Assembly: GCA_001805125.1 (NCBI GenBank)
Contig: MHEF01000105.1
Location: 7,175 to 14,384 of the forward strand
From: Nitrospirae bacterium RBG_13_39_12
Lineage (GTDB): Bacteria > Nitrospirota > Thermodesulfovibrionia > Thermodesulfovibrionales > SM23-35
Length of the DNA: 7,210 bases
Reading direction: 5' to 3'
Positions 1 through 7,069 of this stretch are shown piece after piece (positions within the stretch are counted from its first letter, which is position 1; each line of letters begins with the position of its first letter). A model generated the notes under the pieces. It saw nothing but the letters and a program-made list of their open reading frames with translations. It was not told the origin of the DNA and ran no database searches. The translations under genes were made by a program, and so were the position numbers.

Positions 1-2396
1 TAGGTGTCGACCTGGGTTTAAACCTTATTGCTCCTGCCGAGGAAAATCCCAAGGGATTTTTTGAAAATAGGGTAGTGGTTCAACTGAATGAAAAAATACT
101 GCGGACATTGAACTCATCGTGGGATGATTATTTTATTCTGCCCGATCACTGGTGGGAGAAAAAAAAATTGGATATCCACCGTGAAGAGGCAAGTGAGATT
201 ATAAAAAAGGAATTAGGCAAAAATGATATATTCGGCATAAAGGATCCCCGGTTATGTCTGCTCCTGCCGTTCTGGAGAAAAATATTTGAAGACCTGAACA
301 TAAAACCAAATTATGTTATCACTGTAAGAAATCCTTTGGAGGTTGCTGAATCTCTTAAAAAAAGAAATGGTTTTTGTGCTGAAAAGTCTGCACTTTTGTG
401 GATGAATCATATGCTCTTTGCTGAATTACACACCAGGCACTCACCGAGAGTCTTTTCTTCCTTCGATGAGTTGCTTAGGAAACCGGAGAATACAATTCGC
501 AGGATCACAAAAATATTTAATATAAAATTCCCCATAGCCTATTATGAGGTCAAGAATGAACTTAAACAGTTTTTGGAGCCGAGCCTGAGACATCATACGT
601 TTATCGGGCTCAGCAATATGGATTTGTCGGACAATATTATAGATTACTACAGGATACTGACAGACTTAGCAGTTAACGAAGCGGAAGATAAAAGCTCGAT
701 ATCTAAGATTGATAAGATACGAAATGATTTTCTGAAAGAATATTTTTGCAGCGCTGATTTAAGAAATAATCTGCAGAGTTTAATAAGAGAAGAGATAGGA
801 TCCCTGAGAAGCGAGATTGATCTGAGAGATCAAGAGATAAAAGCCCTGAGAAGCGAGATTGATCTGAGAGATCAGAGAATACAGGAGTTTTTAGATTCTA
901 CATCCTGGAAATTGATGAAACCCCTTAGACAGGCAAAGAGCAAAGTTTTAGCCTTTAAAATTAATGCGGGGTCTGCGGCAAGGGTGGTATCGAGATTGCC
1001 CAGCCTGATTACGGCCGATAACATAAAGACCTATCTGAGGTATCTGAAACTTTATGGAATTAAAGTAACTTTGAAAAAAGTTATGGGGAAGCTTTACCTC
1101 GAAAATCCATTCTTCGCTGGCGATATAGAAGCCGTTTATGTGCCCCTGATAAAAATTGAAGAAGCGCAGGCGGTCACGGCAGACGGAGCCAGGCTTTCAC
1201 TTATCATCCCTACAAAAAATGCGGGGGAAGGCTTTGAGAATCTCTTGAAGATGGTAATTAATCAAAAAGGTTTGAATGTCGAAATTGTCATAGTGGATTC
1301 AGGAAGCACTGATGAGACTCTTGAAATCGCAAAAAAGTACGATACGAAAATAATAGAAATACCCCCTGAGAAATTTTCCCATTCGTATTCAAGAAATATT
1401 GGTGCAGAAAATGCCTCTGGGAATTATCTGTTTTTTACTGTTCAGGATGCGCTCATCCCGTCCGATTCGTTTCTCAATGAGCTTCTGCTTACTTTGAAGA
1501 ATAACGACATTGCCGCCGTCTCATGCGCCGAGTTTCCCCGCAGTGATTCGGATCTTTTCTACAGGGCGATCTCCTGGAACCATTACAAGTTTATCGGCGT
1601 CGACAAGCATGACAGGATTATGTCTCTCCCTGTTCATGAGAACTATATAACTCTAAGACAAAATGGACAGCTATCCGATGTTGCATGTCTTATCAGCAAA
1701 GACACCTTTATGAAATATAAGCACAGAGGCAATTATGCAGAAGATCTGGATCTTGGAATAAGGCTTATAAAAGATGGGTATAAACTGGGCTTTCTGAGCA
1801 CTACCAGAATTATCCATTCGCACAACAGGCCTGCATTTTATTATCTTAAAAGGGGATATGTGGATAACATATCCCTATCTAGGATATTCTATGACCAGCC
1901 TATCCCGGATATCAAGGTTGACCGGCTTATGAAGGGTATAATATCTGTTTGTTGCACTTTGAACTCACTTGTCGCAGAGCTCGAAAAGACAAAACCGCCC
2001 CTTAAGAACAAGATGCTCTTCAGTCTTGTTATTAAGAGTCTCGGGTCGTCCTGTAGCCATAGTTGTTCCTCATGCTTTGATAAAGCTTCCGGTAAATACC
2101 TGGATAAACAGTTCATGTCATTTTTTGAAAAGTTATACAATCAATATTGCAGGGAAGGAGAAGTTTTATGCAGGGGAATTCTCCACGAGAGCGTCTTAAA
2201 TTTTATGAGAACCGTTTTTCAGTATATGGAGAACACTTATGAGATTGTTGATGAATGTGTACTTGAAGATTTTAAATTTTGTGTTTACAAGGCATATGCC
2301 CTCTTGTGCGGTGCACATTTATCTTATAGCTTCCTTAGATATCATGATGATGAAATATTAAAAAAGATTCACGATGAACTGACAAAAGGGATATAG
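1..2396 (+). CDS. Sulfotransferase / GT2 glycosyltransferase fusion protein, 5' end outside window
   Basis: The frame is open through the left edge: codons from position 3 read GVDLGLNL, then PAEENPKGFFENR, a stretch typical of bacterial sulfotransferases just after the P-loop. The GTG at 75 is therefore internal, and the PAPS 5'-phosphosulfate loop lies upstream. Numbering visible residues from position 3 (codon start divided by 3): KDPR at 80-83 and R109-x7-S117 (VRNPLEVAES) form the 3'-phosphate-binding element. A coiled coil at about 258-297 ends in STSWKL. A GT2 domain at about 396-620 has SLIIPTKN, D432 in IVIVDSGSTDE, HSYSRN at 460, VQD at 480-482 (DXD position) and catalytic E580-D581. 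Residues 643-797 form a C-terminal domain I do not recognise. Predicted cytoplasmic role: adding a sugar and a sulfate to a growing glycan. Domain calls are firm; substrates are unknown. It is followed 3 nt later by the GT4 gene. Confidence 0.9.
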   Translation, partial: GVDLGLNLIAPAEENPKGFFENRVVVQLNEKILRTLNSSWDDYFILPDHWWEKKKLDIHREEASEIIKKELGKNDIFGIKDPRLCLLLPFWRKIFEDLNIKPNYVITVRNPLEVAESLKKRNGFCAEKSALLWMNHMLFAELHTRHSPRVFSSFDELLRKPENTIRRITKIFNIKFPIAYYEVKNELKQFLEPSLRHHTFIGLSNMDLSDNIIDYYRILTDLAVNEAEDKSSISKIDKIRNDFLKEYFCSADLRNNLQSLIREEIGSLRSEIDLRDQEIKALRSEIDLRDQRIQEFLDSTSWKLMKPLRQAKSKVLAFKINAGSAARVVSRLPSLITADNIKTYLRYLKLYGIKVTLKKVMGKLYLENPFFAGDIEAVYVPLIKIEEAQAVTADGARLSLIIPTKNAGEGFENLLKMVINQKGLNVEIVIVDSGSTDETLEIAKKYDTKIIEIPPEKFSHSYSRNIGAENASGNYLFFTVQDALIPSDSFLNELLLTLKNNDIAAVSCAEFPRSDSDLFYRAISWNHYKFIGVDKHDRIMSLPVHENYITLRQNGQLSDVACLISKDTFMKYKHRGNYAEDLDLGIRLIKDGYKLGFLSTTRIIHSHNRPAFYYLKRGYVDNISLSRIFYDQPIPDIKVDRLMKGIISVCCTLNSLVAELEKTKPPLKNKMLFSLVIKSLGSSCSHSCSSCFDKASGKYLDKQFMSFFEKLYNQYCREGEVLCRGILHESVLNFMRTVFQYMENTYEIVDECVLEDFKFCVYKAYALLCGAHLSYSFLRYHDDEILKKIHDELTKGI
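802..874 (+). repeat. Two-copy direct repeat encoding coiled-coil heptads
   Basis: A perfect 31-bp direct repeat occurs at 802-832 and 844-874, with a period of 42 bp (14 residues, two heptads). It encodes LRSEIDLRDQ twice and lies in the linker between the sulfotransferase and GT2 domains. The in-frame period means copy number could change without breaking the gene. The near-identity at nucleotide level suggests a recent duplication. Confidence 0.9.
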
Positions 2397-2399
2397 TTT

Positions 2400-3644
2400 A
2401 TGAAAATCCTTTTTCTGGTGCACCAATTTTATCCGATGCATTATTCAGGAACAGAAAAATTTATTCTAAATCTGGCCTCAATGTTTCAGAAGCTTGGCAA
2501 TCAGGTAAAGGTGATAACTTACAGTTTTTACGAGGATTCATTTTACAACCAGAGTGCAGGAAAAATTTTGATTTCGGAATTTACATATCGCGGTATCCCT
2601 GTACTGGCTTTCAGGAACAGGCGAATCCCTGAAGACATAAACCTCGCCTTGCACAACTCCGATTTCTCCAAGGTCTCAAGCGAGCTGATTGCTAAAGAAG
2701 CCCCTGACATTGTTCATGTGGGACATCCGATGAGAGTCGGCGAATTAATAAAGGCTCTAGAGCCCTTCCGGATTCCATATCTTGTTACGCTTACGGACTT
2801 TTTCCTGATCTGTCCCAAGGTCATTCTTTTTTCATCAAAAAATGTTTTGTGCGCAGGCCCTGACGGAGGCGATGCCTGCCTGACCTTGTGTCCGGAATTA
2901 CAGAATAATTTTATTACAAATAGATTAGCTTTTGCAAAAGATGTATTATTCAAGGCAAAGAAGGTAATAGCCCCCTCTATTTTTCTTGCCAGTGTATTCA
3001 AGAAAGAATTTGAGAACCTTGATTTAAAGATTATAAATCACGGGTTGGATTTTGCAGCTGTAAAAATCAATCGAAGGAATAATAAAGCTGGAGATAATAT
3101 AGTTTTTTGCTATGCCGGAACGCTCGCACCTCATAAAGGTATACATATCCTTATAAGTGCTTTTAAAAAAATAATTTCTAACAGGGTTAGTCTTAAAGTA
3201 TATGGCTCTGGGCCAGACGAGCTATATATTAATAGCCTAAAGGCTATGGCTAAAGGTGATGAAAGAATAGAATGCTGCGGTACATTTTCAGAACATCAGT
3301 TCGGAGATATCTTCAGTAAAGTTGACGCAGTTGTAATCCCATCTCTCTGCTATGAGAGCTACTCAATGGTTTTACATGAGGCGCTTGCTTGTAATGTGCC
3401 GGTAATAGTTTCTAAGGCCGGGGGGATGGCTGAGAAAATCAGAGACTGCGTCAACGGCTTTACTTTCACCGTGGGAGATTCAAAAAATTTGAAAGAAATC
3501 CTTGAAAATATGGCGAATAATGCGGAGCTGATTAACACGTTAAGGGCTAACATAAAATATCAAGTGATAGCAACCACCGAGCAAGAGGCTTACGCTTATG
3601 AGCGCGAGTACAGAAAAATACTCACTAAAAGAAACGATGGTTGA
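2400..3644 (+). CDS. Glycosyltransferase family 4 (GT-B fold)
   Basis: Predicted retaining GT4 glycosyltransferase of 414 residues, cytoplasmic or membrane-peripheral, transferring a sugar from an unknown NDP donor to a lipid-linked glycan. The N-terminal Rossmann domain opens with MKILFLVHQFYP followed by SGTEKF (16-21), the usual acceptor-side glycine loop. The C-terminal domain has YAGTLAPHKG (238-247) and the EX7E motif E319-x7-E327 (ESYSMVLHE), which positions the nucleotide sugar. Four cysteines (C138, C151, C160, C164) sit in the TLTDFFLICP...CAGP...CLTLC segment, a cysteine pattern seen in many polysaccharide GT4 enzymes, perhaps structural. The ATG at 2400 is supported by an AAGGG at 2386-2390 and by alignment to the family's usual N-terminus. 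It begins 3 nt after the upstream stop and its end overlaps the next gene, so it is co-transcribed. Length is normal for the family. Confidence 0.93.
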   Translation: MKILFLVHQFYPMHYSGTEKFILNLASMFQKLGNQVKVITYSFYEDSFYNQSAGKILISEFTYRGIPVLAFRNRRIPEDINLALHNSDFSKVSSELIAKEAPDIVHVGHPMRVGELIKALEPFRIPYLVTLTDFFLICPKVILFSSKNVLCAGPDGGDACLTLCPELQNNFITNRLAFAKDVLFKAKKVIAPSIFLASVFKKEFENLDLKIINHGLDFAAVKINRRNNKAGDNIVFCYAGTLAPHKGIHILISAFKKIISNRVSLKVYGSGPDELYINSLKAMAKGDERIECCGTFSEHQFGDIFSKVDAVVIPSLCYESYSMVLHEALACNVPVIVSKAGGMAEKIRDCVNGFTFTVGDSKNLKEILENMANNAELINTLRANIKYQVIATTEQEAYAYEREYRKILTKRNDG

Positions 3645-4635
3645 CGTCAGTCTCATTGTCTTAAATTATCATGGAAAAGAATTTATTTCAGACTGCTTGA
3701 AATCAATAGAAGCACAAAGTTTTAAGAATTTCGAACTAATTATAGTTGACAACGCTTCAAAGGACTCTTCCCTGGATTTGATAGAGGATTTCAAAAAGAA
3801 AAGCGGATTAAAGATAAAAACTGTTTATTTGAGCAATAATAAAGGTTTTGCCGGAGGCAATATAGAAGGGCTCAGGCATGCAGAAGGAAAATATATAGCG
3901 CTCTTGAATAACGATACAGAAGCCGATAAAAATTGGCTTTCTGAGTTGGTGAAAGCAATGGATGCACATCACGCGGTAGGGATATGTGCATCTAGACTTG
4001 TCGTTTACGGCACCGACATCATAGATAGTGCAGGCGACTGTTTTTCGACTTTTCTAAAAGGTTTTAAAAGAGGCGAGGGGGAAAAGTCCTTTTTGTTCAA
4101 TAAGATGGAATATGTCTTCGGCGCCTGCGCGGGTGCCGCTCTCTATAGATGGAAAACGCTCGATGAGATCGGCTTTTTAGATGAAGATTTCTTCCTTATA
4201 CATGAAGATACAGATTTAAATTTCAGGGCTCAGCTTGCCGGCTGGAAAGTGTTATACGTTCCGGAGGCCGTGACTTATCACAAGGTAAGGTCTTCTATCG
4301 GAGAGAAGAGCGACATTGCGGTTTATCATACTCTGAGAAATGCGGAGTACGTGATAATAAAAAATGTGCCGCTTCCCCTTTTTTTGAGACGTTTTCCTCA
4401 ATATATTCTGAGGACGATTACGGAGATTCTCTATTTCGCGGTCAAGCACGGGAGGCCTCTGCTGTATTTCAGGGCTAAGACAGACGCCATGAAGATGCTG
4501 CTGAAGATGATGAAAAAGAGAAAAGACATAATGAGGGGAAAAAAGGTGAGTAACGGGTATTTAGTCAGCATAATGTCCCCTGTGGCGCAGAACGGCTTTC
4601 TGAAAAAGAAAGCCAAAAAATTCTTGTGCGGATAA
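3637..4635 (+). CDS. Glycosyltransferase family 2 (GT-A fold), RfbF/WbbL-like
   Basis: Inverting GT2 glycosyltransferase, likely 332 residues. From the ATG at 3637: VSLIVLNYHG (4-13) opens the GT-A fold; D38 in LIIVDNAS binds the nucleotide; NKGFAGGN (68-75) and LLNND (89-93) give the DXD-like metal site; HEDTDLNFR (189-197) carries the catalytic ED pair. This layout matches the group that includes dTDP-rhamnosyl and galactofuranosyl transferases of O-antigen loci, but the donor cannot be assigned. The C-terminal ~90 residues are basic and partly hydrophobic (PLPLFLRRFP, then KK-rich runs), suggesting peripheral membrane contact. The start at 3637 puts the catalytic domain at the N-terminus as in relatives and overlaps the GT4 gene by 8 nt. 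An in-frame ATG at 3598 with AAGAGG nine bases upstream is the alternative and would add 13 residues. Confidence 0.92.
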   Translation: MVDVSLIVLNYHGKEFISDCLKSIEAQSFKNFELIIVDNASKDSSLDLIEDFKKKSGLKIKTVYLSNNKGFAGGNIEGLRHAEGKYIALLNNDTEADKNWLSELVKAMDAHHAVGICASRLVVYGTDIIDSAGDCFSTFLKGFKRGEGEKSFLFNKMEYVFGACAGAALYRWKTLDEIGFLDEDFFLIHEDTDLNFRAQLAGWKVLYVPEAVTYHKVRSSIGEKSDIAVYHTLRNAEYVIIKNVPLPLFLRRFPQYILRTITEILYFAVKHGRPLLYFRAKTDAMKMLLKMMKKRKDIMRGKKVSNGYLVSIMSPVAQNGFLKKKAKKFLCG

Positions 4636-4661
4636 AAAATAATATTCCCAATAAGTGCAAC

Positions 4662-5573
4662 ATGGTAATTAAAATGCTCAAAGGACTGGTCAAGAGATTG
4701 CCTCCGATAAAAAGGCTAAGCGATGAATTGAGTATGTATAGGAGACAGCAATTTGTGCCTCCGGGGCATTTTTATTCTCCGATTCCCTCATTAGATGAGA
4801 TTATGCAAAATGAAGAAAAGATTTTTAGAATAAATTCCAAATATCTGCCAGGAATCGATCTTAACGAAGAAGAACAACTCAGGCTCTTTAAAGAATTCAA
4901 AACATATTACAAAGATCTCCAATTTAAGGAAAACAAAGTTGATAATTTAAGATATTTCTACGAAAATCCTTCTTATTCTTATTCGGATGCGATTTTTTTG
5001 TATTGCATGATCAGGCATTTAAAACCAAGAAGAATTATAGAGGTTGGCTCCGGTTATTCATCGTGTGTTATCCTGGACACGAATGAGATTCATTTTAATA
5101 ATACCATTTCATGCACATTTATTGAGCCTTATCCTCAACTCTTAGAGTCTCTGATAACTAACGAAGACAAAAAGAGGATAGAGACTATACCGGTCAAGCT
5201 TCAGGATGTTGAGCTCAGCAGGTTTAAGTGCTTGTCGGCCGATGACATTTTGTTTATTGACTCAACTCATGTCTCGAAAGTGAATAGCGATGTTAATCGT
5301 GTCTTCTTCGAAATACTGCCTTCTCTGAACAGCGGCGTTTATATTCACTTCCATGATATTTTTTTCCCTTTTGAGTATCCTAGGGCGTGGATATATCAGG
5401 GCATTTCATGGAATGAAGATTATATGCTCAAAGCATTTCTTCAGTACAACACCTCATTTGAGACTGTTTTTTTTAATACATTTCTGGAGCATTTTTACAA
5501 GGACAAGTTTGAGAAGGATATGCCTTTGTGCTTAAAAAATAAGGGAGGAAGTATCTGGATTAAGAAAAAATAA
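4662..5573 (+). CDS. Class I SAM-dependent methyltransferase (Methyltransf_24-like)
   Basis: Predicted SAM-dependent methyltransferase of about 303 residues. From the ATG at 4662: IIEVGSGYSS (125-134) is motif I of the Rossmann SAM site; FIEP lies at the expected end of the second strand; DDILFIDSTH (194-203) is the motif IV region with D200; YIHFHDIF (227-234) is typical of the Methyltransf_24-type enzymes common in polysaccharide clusters. No signal peptide or membrane helix is seen. It probably methylates a sugar of the glycan made by the neighbouring transferases; small-molecule or protein substrates cannot be excluded. The start is uncertain: a GTG at 4626 would overlap the upstream gene by 10 nt, and an ATG at 4674 gives MLKGLVKRLPP, a common beginning in such proteins. 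None has a clear Shine-Dalgarno sequence. Spacing says it belongs to the same operon. Confidence 0.85.
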   Translation: MVIKMLKGLVKRLPPIKRLSDELSMYRRQQFVPPGHFYSPIPSLDEIMQNEEKIFRINSKYLPGIDLNEEEQLRLFKEFKTYYKDLQFKENKVDNLRYFYENPSYSYSDAIFLYCMIRHLKPRRIIEVGSGYSSCVILDTNEIHFNNTISCTFIEPYPQLLESLITNEDKKRIETIPVKLQDVELSRFKCLSADDILFIDSTHVSKVNSDVNRVFFEILPSLNSGVYIHFHDIFFPFEYPRAWIYQGISWNEDYMLKAFLQYNTSFETVFFNTFLEHFYKDKFEKDMPLCLKNKGGSIWIKKK

Positions 5574-5633
5574 GTTAATCGTATTCTCATTAAAATATCT
5601 TTATGGATGTGATTAGCGACTCGGAACTTTTAT

Positions 5634-6542
5634 ATGATAAGCATAATCATCCCAACCCTTAATGCTGAGAACCATATACGTACACTTCTTTCATCTTTGA
5701 GAAAACAGACAATTCCCTGTGAGATAATTGTTATAGATTCCTCATCAGAGGATAACACGAAGAAGATCGCGGAATCCTTTGGGGCAAAGGTAATTGAGAT
5801 TAAGAGGATGGATTTTGATCATGGAGGAACAAGGAATCTCGCTGTAAACATTTCATCTGGTGACATAGTAATTTTTTTGACTCAGGATGCTACACCCTAT
5901 AACAAATTCCTGATAGAAAATTTAATACGCCCCCTTAATGACCCTCTTATAACTGCGTCTTTTGGCCGTCATATTCCTCGAGGTGATGCAAAACCGATAG
6001 AAAAATTCACAAGAATATTTAATTATCCTGACACATCTTTTGTAAAAAACATGGAAAGCCTTGAAATGATGGGTATTAGGACCTTCTTTTTTTCCAATGT
6101 GTGCTCAGCAATCAAGAAAAAAGAGTTCAGAGAGGTAGGTGGCTTTCCTGAGAAGGTAATACTGAATGAGGATATGGTTCTGGCTGCAAAGCTCATCATG
6201 AAGGGATATAAAGTTGCCTATGAACCCTCTGCAATGGTATACCACTCCCATAATCCTTCTCTCCTGAAACAATTTAAGCGATATTTCGAAATCGGTGTCT
6301 CACTGAACAGAAACAGATGGATAACAGAACTTGTAAATGCAGAGGGGGAAGGGTATGAATATCTTAAAGCGAGGATTAGGTTTCTCCTGAAAGAGAAGAA
6401 GGCCCGTTGGATACCCTATGCCTGCATAGAGGCAGCATTGAGGTATACCGGCTATCGTTTAGGCCTTGCAGAAGAAAAATTGCCCATGGCCTTAAAAAAG
6501 AGAATAAGCACACATAAGAATTTTTGGAACCAGAAGAAATAA
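5634..6542 (+). CDS. Glycosyltransferase family 2, rhamnosyltransferase-like
   Basis: Inverting GT2 glycosyltransferase of 302 residues, predicted to add one sugar to the glycan at the cytoplasmic membrane. Motifs in order: SIIIPTLN (3-10); D35 in IIVIDSSSEDNT; DFDHGGTRN (60-68) and FLTQDATP (81-88), a pair characteristic of rhamnosyltransferase-type GT2 proteins, with QD at the DXD position; catalytic ED at 179-180 (NEDM); then YHSHN (204-208). Rhamnose as the sugar is a family-based guess. The ATG at 5634 is the first in-frame start after a stop at 5610; no strong ribosome-binding site is visible. A 60-nt gap separates it from the methyltransferase, so it may be co-transcribed or have its own weak promoter. 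Its catalytic domain resembles the GT2 domain of the large fusion protein at the start of the window more than it resembles the GT2 at 3637. Confidence 0.92.
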   Translation: MISIIIPTLNAENHIRTLLSSLRKQTIPCEIIVIDSSSEDNTKKIAESFGAKVIEIKRMDFDHGGTRNLAVNISSGDIVIFLTQDATPYNKFLIENLIRPLNDPLITASFGRHIPRGDAKPIEKFTRIFNYPDTSFVKNMESLEMMGIRTFFFSNVCSAIKKKEFREVGGFPEKVILNEDMVLAAKLIMKGYKVAYEPSAMVYHSHNPSLLKQFKRYFEIGVSLNRNRWITELVNAEGEGYEYLKARIRFLLKEKKARWIPYACIEAALRYTGYRLGLAEEKLPMALKKRISTHKNFWNQKK

Positions 6543-6611
6543 AGGAATTTGTAGATAAAAAGTTTGGAAGTTTTTTAATATAAGAGGCGTTGACGGAGCT
6601 ATTTTTTAAAA

Positions 6612-6745
6612 GTGGAACCCCGAGAAAAAATAGTCTAATCAGATAAACTCTTATTCTGGACTCTTTGTTTGACCTTCTTTTTCATACCTATTGCCACATC
6701 GCCGGCTGTAATTGCAGGGCTTGTGTCTTTAGCTATATGGATATC
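6612..6745 (+). pseudogene. Remnant of an O-antigen ligase-like gene, N-terminal scrap
   Basis: In the frame of position 6612 the DNA reads GTG GAA CCC CGA ..., meets TAA at 6636-6638, then continues open from 6639. It encodes a hydrophobic stretch with LLFWTLCL, then FFIPIATSPAVI and GLVSLAIWI. The F-x-P-I-x-x-S-P-x-x-I-x-G-x-L/V pattern over one long membrane helix is what I expect at the N-terminus of O-antigen ligase / polymerase (Wzy_C-type) proteins of about 400 residues. Homology stops at about 6740, where ABC-transporter sequence begins in another frame, so perhaps 10% of the gene is left. The TAA could be a point mutation (for example from CAA) or could mean the original start lay further downstream. 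The assignment rests on pattern memory, not on an alignment. The upstream 6543-6611 is AT-rich with nothing assignable. Confidence 0.5.
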
Positions 6746-7069
6746 AAACCAAGTGAGATCATCGCCCTTGTCGGCCCCAGTGGAGCCGGTAAGAGTACCC
6801 TTGCTGATCTTGTAGCAGGGTTCTGGTATCCAACAGAGGGAGATATCTATATCGACGGAGTGCATTTAAGATACCTGTCCCTTAAATGCCTCAGAAAGCA
6901 CCTTGGAGTAGTAACGCAGGGCATTGTGCTCTTTAATGATACCATCAAGGCGAAATACCATGAATTTGCCACAAGAGTTTCTTGCGTTACTGATAGTATA
7001 TAAATCGCCATAGAATATATCTTTTCCTATCTTCCTGCTGCCAGCCTCTCTATCAGCAAAGAGTCCAGA
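6655..7069. repeat. Perfect 13-bp inverted repeat flanking the ABC remnant
   Basis: TCTGGACTCTTTG at 6655-6667 recurs inverted as CAAAGAGTCCAGA at 7057-7069, enclosing 389 bp that contain the ABC remnant. The left arm lies in the ligase-like remnant and the right arm inside the metallophosphoesterase coding sequence. There is no transposase and no visible target-site duplication. It may be chance, or a trace of the rearrangement that made the scar. Confidence 0.45.
6737..7003 (+). pseudogene. Remnant of MsbA-like ABC exporter ATPase domain
   Basis: From the ATG at 6737 the frame encodes MDIKPSEIIALV, Walker A GPSGAGKST (6773-6799), a YPTEGDIYIDG segment, LRKHLGVVTQ with the Q-loop glutamine at 6917-6919, and VLFNDTIKA. 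This is the beginning of the nucleotide-binding domain of an MsbA / lipid-A-type exporter. The match ends at about 6952. The following 16 codons to the TAA at 7001 do not continue it, apart from an HEF that may echo a later conserved position. The membrane domain, signature motif, Walker B and H-loop are all absent, so it cannot act as a transporter. In-frame reading extends upstream to a TTG at 6665, but that part overlaps the ligase-like remnant in another frame and looks non-coding. An intact copy would be about 580-600 residues. A free-standing small protein is unlikely. Confidence 0.8.

Noticed and set aside
2052..2075. Cysteines spaced C-x3-C-x2-C (C684, C688, C691), the spacing of a radical SAM iron-sulfur motif
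   Set aside because: Only about 105 residues follow, too few for a radical SAM barrel, no other radical SAM motif is seen, and the segment sits at the end of a GT2 protein. Spacing alone is not enough.
1889..2140. Minus-strand open frame of 83 codons inside the large fusion gene
   Set aside because: It lies wholly within the continuous sense frame of the fusion protein, with no motif or plausible ribosome-binding site; the same holds for the other short internal frames in the cluster.
5574..5633. Possible promoter (TAAAAT-like -10) in the 60-nt gap before the last GT2 gene
   Set aside because: No matching -35 hexamer at proper spacing could be found, and AT-rich DNA produces such hexamers often.
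6590..6618. TTGACG resembling a -35 box before the ligase-like remnant
   Set aside because: At 17-nt spacing the -10 position reads TGGAAC, a poor match, so no promoter is called.
6599..6633. 9-bp inverted repeat CTATTTTTT / AAAAAATAG with a 17-nt loop, as a possible terminator
   Set aside because: The stem is almost all A-T and no T-run follows it on either strand, so an intrinsic terminator is not supported.
6635..6865. Minus-strand open frame of 76 codons opposite the ABC remnant
   Set aside because: It is the antisense of the Walker A region and the ligase-like helix, with no recognisable motifs; the sense-strand matches explain the sequence.
6862..6889. 9-bp inverted repeat GCATTTAAG / CTTAAATGC with a 10-nt loop
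   Set aside because: It lies inside the ABC ATPase remnant where the codons match the family (HLRYLSLKCL), with no T-run; most likely chance within coding sequence.
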